From the NCBI GenBank assembly GCA_964647255.1, contig CAZYGI010000058.1, forward strand, positions 1-24,436: a DNA stretch of 24,436 nucleotides, read 5' to 3'. The DNA is from CAWJEL01 sp964647255. GTDB lineage: Bacteria; Chloroflexota; Anaerolineae; CG2-30-64-16. Under the pieces are notes generated by a model. That model made no database searches. It had not been told where the DNA came from and worked only from the letters and a program-made list of their open reading frames with translations. The position numbers were made by a program, and so were the translations under genes. Shown here one piece after another: positions 22,111 to 24,436 of the stretch (position 1 is its first letter; the number at the start of each line of letters is the position of its first letter).

Positions 22111-22800
22111 TTACCCCGCCTGCGCAGCGAGGCCCAGGCGCGCCTTGCGTGCGGCCAACTGCCCATCGAGCTCGCTGCGGCCCAGCACGTCGTCCATCTG
22201 CTTGTCGAGGCTGGCAGCACGCATCTCACTCTCGGCGGACGCGCGGTCCAACCGGCCGCGGATCGAATCGGCGATGCGCGCCACATCGGCGTCGCCGGCG
22301 CCGGACAGGTCGTCCAGCGACTTGATCGTCTTGGCGGTGATCTCCTTGGCCTTGGCGAGCTCCAGCAGCGCTTCCAATTCCTGGCGCTCCTGGCGGATCG
22401 TGGTCAGCTTCGCCTCAAGCTTGAGGCGCGCGTCCAGCAGGCTTTGGTATTCGCGCTGCATCTGATCGAGCTGCGACGCGTAGGTTTCCACCAGCCGCTG
22501 CGCCGAGTTTAGTTGGCTTTGCGCGGCGCGGGCCAGGTCGTCGCGGCCCTGCTGCAGAAACAGATCAATGTTGCGATCCAGCTCGGCCGCTTTCGCCTGC
22601 TGCTCCGCATATTTACGCTTGACCGTCTTCACCTGGCCGCCGACGGTGATCGTCGCCTCGGACAGGTCCTCGAGGTTGTTCTCCACCTCGCGGATGTACT
22701 GCTGGATGACCGCGATCGAGTTGGACTGCAAAGCCTGATCCACAAGATAGTGAAGATTGGCGGAAATCAGAGTGTTGACTTTTTCGATGAGCGTTGCCAT
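22111..22800 (-). CDS. pspA: PspA/IM30-family protein 2
   Basis: 229 aa, standard PspA length. N-terminal amphipathic helix MATLIEKVNTLISANLHYLV, then a coiled-coil body (VIQQYIREVENNLEDL, VKTVKRKYAEQQAKAAELD, LDQMQREYQSLLDARLKLE) and a final helix ELDGQLAARKARLGLA that closely matches the end of the core of the neighbouring copy. AGGAGG is 7 nt upstream of ATG 22800. It is the first gene of the 16957-22800 cluster and thus the presumed promoter-proximal one. Two unequal PspA paralogues side by side could form mixed oligomers. The IS630 element begins only 234 bp upstream, close to its promoter region. Confidence 0.9.
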   Translation of the reverse strand: MATLIEKVNTLISANLHYLVDQALQSNSIAVIQQYIREVENNLEDLSEATITVGGQVKTVKRKYAEQQAKAAELDRNIDLFLQQGRDDLARAAQSQLNSAQRLVETYASQLDQMQREYQSLLDARLKLEAKLTTIRQERQELEALLELAKAKEITAKTIKSLDDLSGAGDADVARIADSIRGRLDRASAESEMRAASLDKQMDDVLGRSELDGQLAARKARLGLAAQAG

Positions 22801-23034
22801 GCAAATGCCTCCTGCTGGGGTGCAAACTAAGTGAATTGGGCTGCGCGATAATAATACGCAAAGGGCCGCTTTTTGATGCGGCGCGAAACATGCTAACAGT
22901 GAACGGCCTAACGCGCTTGACGCGCAACGGACGGACGGCTGACAGAGTAGCACTGGCACGTGAACACGTTGGCACGTAGACACGTTGACACGCAGGCACA
23001 GCATGGGGCAACTTGCCCATGCGCAAACACTCTA
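22801..23034 (-). other. Upstream region of the psp cluster
   Basis: Contains an A/T-rich TATTATTAT stretch (22849-22857 on the other strand) that could be a -10, but no good -35 at 17 nt. Also a tandem tract of GGCACGTGAACACGTT words (22955-22999) and a hairpin GCATGGG/CCCATGC near 23001-23022. No gene seen. Confidence 0.5.
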
Positions 23035-23108
23035 GTACATCCCGGCCAAATTAGGCCGCCGGTTAGTGTGATGGTAAGCTGGGGGCAGCACACACCAGGA
23101 GTGAAACG

Positions 23109-23693
23109 ATGGCTGGCCCCCAACCTACAGCTATAACGTTGAGTGATCGGCAGCAAAGTGCTTTGCAGCACTTGCTGCGTCGCCAGACCAGTACGCAACG
23201 GCTGGTCAGGCGGGTGAAAATCATTGTGGCTGCCGCCGATGGCAGTAACAATGAGCAAATCGCTAAACGTCTCGGACTGCACCGCGAGAGCGTCCGGCAG
23301 TGGCGCGAGCGCTGGCTGAATGCCGCTGCTGGCTTGGCTGCTGTCGAGGCTGAGGAAAGCGCCGAGAAGCCCTTGGCTGAGGCTATCGAGGCGCTCCTCG
23401 CGGATGCGTACCGTTCCGGTGCGCCCAGTTGCTTCAGTGCCGCACAGATTGTGCAGATCATCGCCGTGGCCTGTGAGGAACCGTCGGCTTCGGACCTCCC
23501 GATTACGCACTGGACGCCCCAAGAGTTGACTGACGCAGTCATCAAACGGGGCATCGTCGCCAGCATTTCAGCCCGCAGTGCGGGGCGATTTTTAAAGCGC
23601 TGCCGATCTCAAGCCGCATCTGAGTCGCTACTGGCTGAATTCGGCACCGGCCGAACCGGAGCAGTTCAACCGGGAAGTCAAGACGGTGTGTGA
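23109..23693 (+). CDS. IS630 transposase, N-terminal reading frame
   Basis: 194 codons. Helix-turn-helix DNA-binding region at residues about 46-70 (GSNNEQIAKRLGLHRESVRQ) preceded by QTSTQRLVRRVKIIVAAADG, the standard opening of this IS630 subgroup. Family-like sequence ends at RFLK (about residue 163). The following 31 codons (CRSQAASESLLAEF and on) do not fit the family. The +1 frame there reads ADLKPHLSRYWLNS, which does. So the real protein changes frame near 23594-23600. The stop is at 23693. Either a programmed frame change, transcript slippage, or an indel that disabled the element. Confidence 0.85.
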   Translation: MAGPQPTAITLSDRQQSALQHLLRRQTSTQRLVRRVKIIVAAADGSNNEQIAKRLGLHRESVRQWRERWLNAAAGLAAVEAEESAEKPLAEAIEALLADAYRSGAPSCFSAAQIVQIIAVACEEPSASDLPITHWTPQELTDAVIKRGIVASISARSAGRFLKRCRSQAASESLLAEFGTGRTGAVQPGSQDGV

Positions 23694-24357
23694 TCTCTAT
23701 GCTGAAGCGCCCGTGCTGCATGCGGCGGGCGTACATCTCGTCAGCAGCGACGAAAAGACGGGCATCCAGGCACTGGAACGTATCGCTGCAACTCTGCCGA
23801 TGAAACCTGGGTTGGTCGAACGGCGTGAGTTTGAGTATATCCGGCACGGCACCCAATGCCTGACCGCCAATTTCGAGATCGCCACCGGTCGAGTCATCGC
23901 ACCGACCATTGGTGACACCCGCACTGAAGCGGATTTCGTCGCCCATGTCGCCCAGACGGTGGCTGAAGATCCGCAGGGTACCTGGATCTTCGTGTTGGAT
24001 CATCTCAACACGCACCAATCCGAGTCGCTGGTGCGCTGGGTCGCCCAGCAATGCGCCATCCGGGATGACTTGGGCCGCAAGGGCGAAAACGGTATTCTGG
24101 TCAACATGGCGGCACGCGCCGCTTTCCTACAAGACACGACGCATCGCATCCGCTTCGTCTATACGCCAAAACACACGTCGTGGCTCAACCAAGTCGAAAT
24201 CTGGTTCAGCATTCTGGTGCGCCGCCTTTTGAAGCGGGGTAGCTTCACGTCCAACGCAGAGTTGCGCCAACGTATCCTGGATTTCATCGAGTTTTTCAAT
24301 CGGGCCAAGGCCAAACCCTTCAAATGGACTTACGCCGGTCGCCCGCTAACCGTCTGA
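23598..24357 (+). CDS. IS630 transposase, C-terminal catalytic frame
   Basis: This frame is +1 to the N-terminal one and is open from just after a TAA at 23592-23594 region; its only obvious start codon of its own is at 23686, so the product is more likely a fusion. It carries the DDE catalytic triad of the RNase H-like domain: D in VSSDEKTG, D in FVLDHLNTH and E in SWLNQVEIWF. SILVRRLLKRGSFTS and KPFKWTYAGRPLTV are characteristic of this subgroup. The catalytic residues all being intact argues against old decay. The start coordinate given here is the first codon compatible with the family alignment, not an initiation codon. Confidence 0.82.
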
Positions 24358-24436
24358 ACCGGCGGACGATTTCTGACGGGTTGTACTAGTGGGTCGTTTG
24401 GCTTGAAGTGAGCTATTCTTTGTCACCCTGAACGGG

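Larger units (their letters stand above)
23035..24386 (+). mobile_element. Complete IS630-family insertion sequence
   Basis: 1352 bp. The 30-bp imperfect terminal inverted repeats are GTACATCCCGGCC... (23035-23064) and, reverse-complemented, GTACAACCCGTCA... (24357-24386), with 23 of 30 positions matching. TA dinucleotides flank both ends (23033-23034, 24387-24388), as expected for TA target duplication by IS630/Tc1-type transposases. The transposase stop codon reaches the right-hand repeat. Short flanking sequence 24389-24436 shows nothing recognisable. Confidence 0.88.

Noticed and set aside
23589..23623. Programmed -1 frameshift at T TTA AAG in the IS630 transposase
   Set aside because: The -1 frame reaches TGA at 23621-23623 and does not join the catalytic frame, which is +1.

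Overview
The window is a GC-rich, densely coded bacterial fragment. Most genes lie on the minus strand. No rRNA, tRNA or CRISPR array was seen. Several features together suggest a Chloroflexota genome (Anaerolineae/Caldilineae-like): a PspA pair next to a VWA/substrate-binding gene, a fused FtsX-type permease with a CrtC/AttH lipocalin-like partner, and many short-word and palindromic repeats that also run in frame through proteins. The phylum is an inference from gene content and style, not a measured placement.

Layout. 1-1441: the N-terminal part of threonine synthase (minus), a 123-bp MITE-like element with a target duplication, and a YbaK-type tRNA-editing protein (plus). 1442-4925: a defence and toxin-antitoxin patch, with an Mrr-like nuclease, a Phd/VapC pair on minus, and a divergent Phd/VapC pair on plus. 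A decayed copy of the 3' end of the neighbouring lipocalin-like gene lies between the two pairs. 4922-9702: an AttEFGH/Lol-like ABC module (ATPase, fused double-FtsX permease, membrane-anchored lipocalin-like protein). 10010-10521: HicBA with its own consensus promoter and terminator. 10518-13201: indolepyruvate:ferredoxin oxidoreductase (iorA, a repeat-filled gap, iorB). 13505-15619: an alpha/beta hydrolase and a PIG-L deacetylase with a long C-terminal extension. 15790-16929: an orphan LivJ-type lipoprotein. 16957-22800: a co-oriented envelope cluster of pspA, a second pspA, a two-TM solute-binding protein, a solute-binding/VWA protein, and a two-TM coiled-coil protein. 23035-24386: a complete IS630-family insertion sequence whose transposase is split by a +1 frame change.

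How the genes may work together. In the 16957-22800 cluster, two membrane-tethered solute-binding domains face outside, one of them fused to a MIDAS-bearing VWA domain. Two cytoplasmic PspA/ESCRT-III-like proteins and a membrane coiled-coil protein are encoded with them. This could be an envelope-stress sensing and repair module, and it is the best candidate in the window for a poorly described system.

Repeats are the other theme. One group is palindromes centred on TTCA, TTTA or their complements, with variable arms. The other is degenerate tandem tracts with 7-11 nt units. Both occur between genes, directly upstream of start codons, and in frame inside thrC, iorA, the lipocalin-like gene and the permease.
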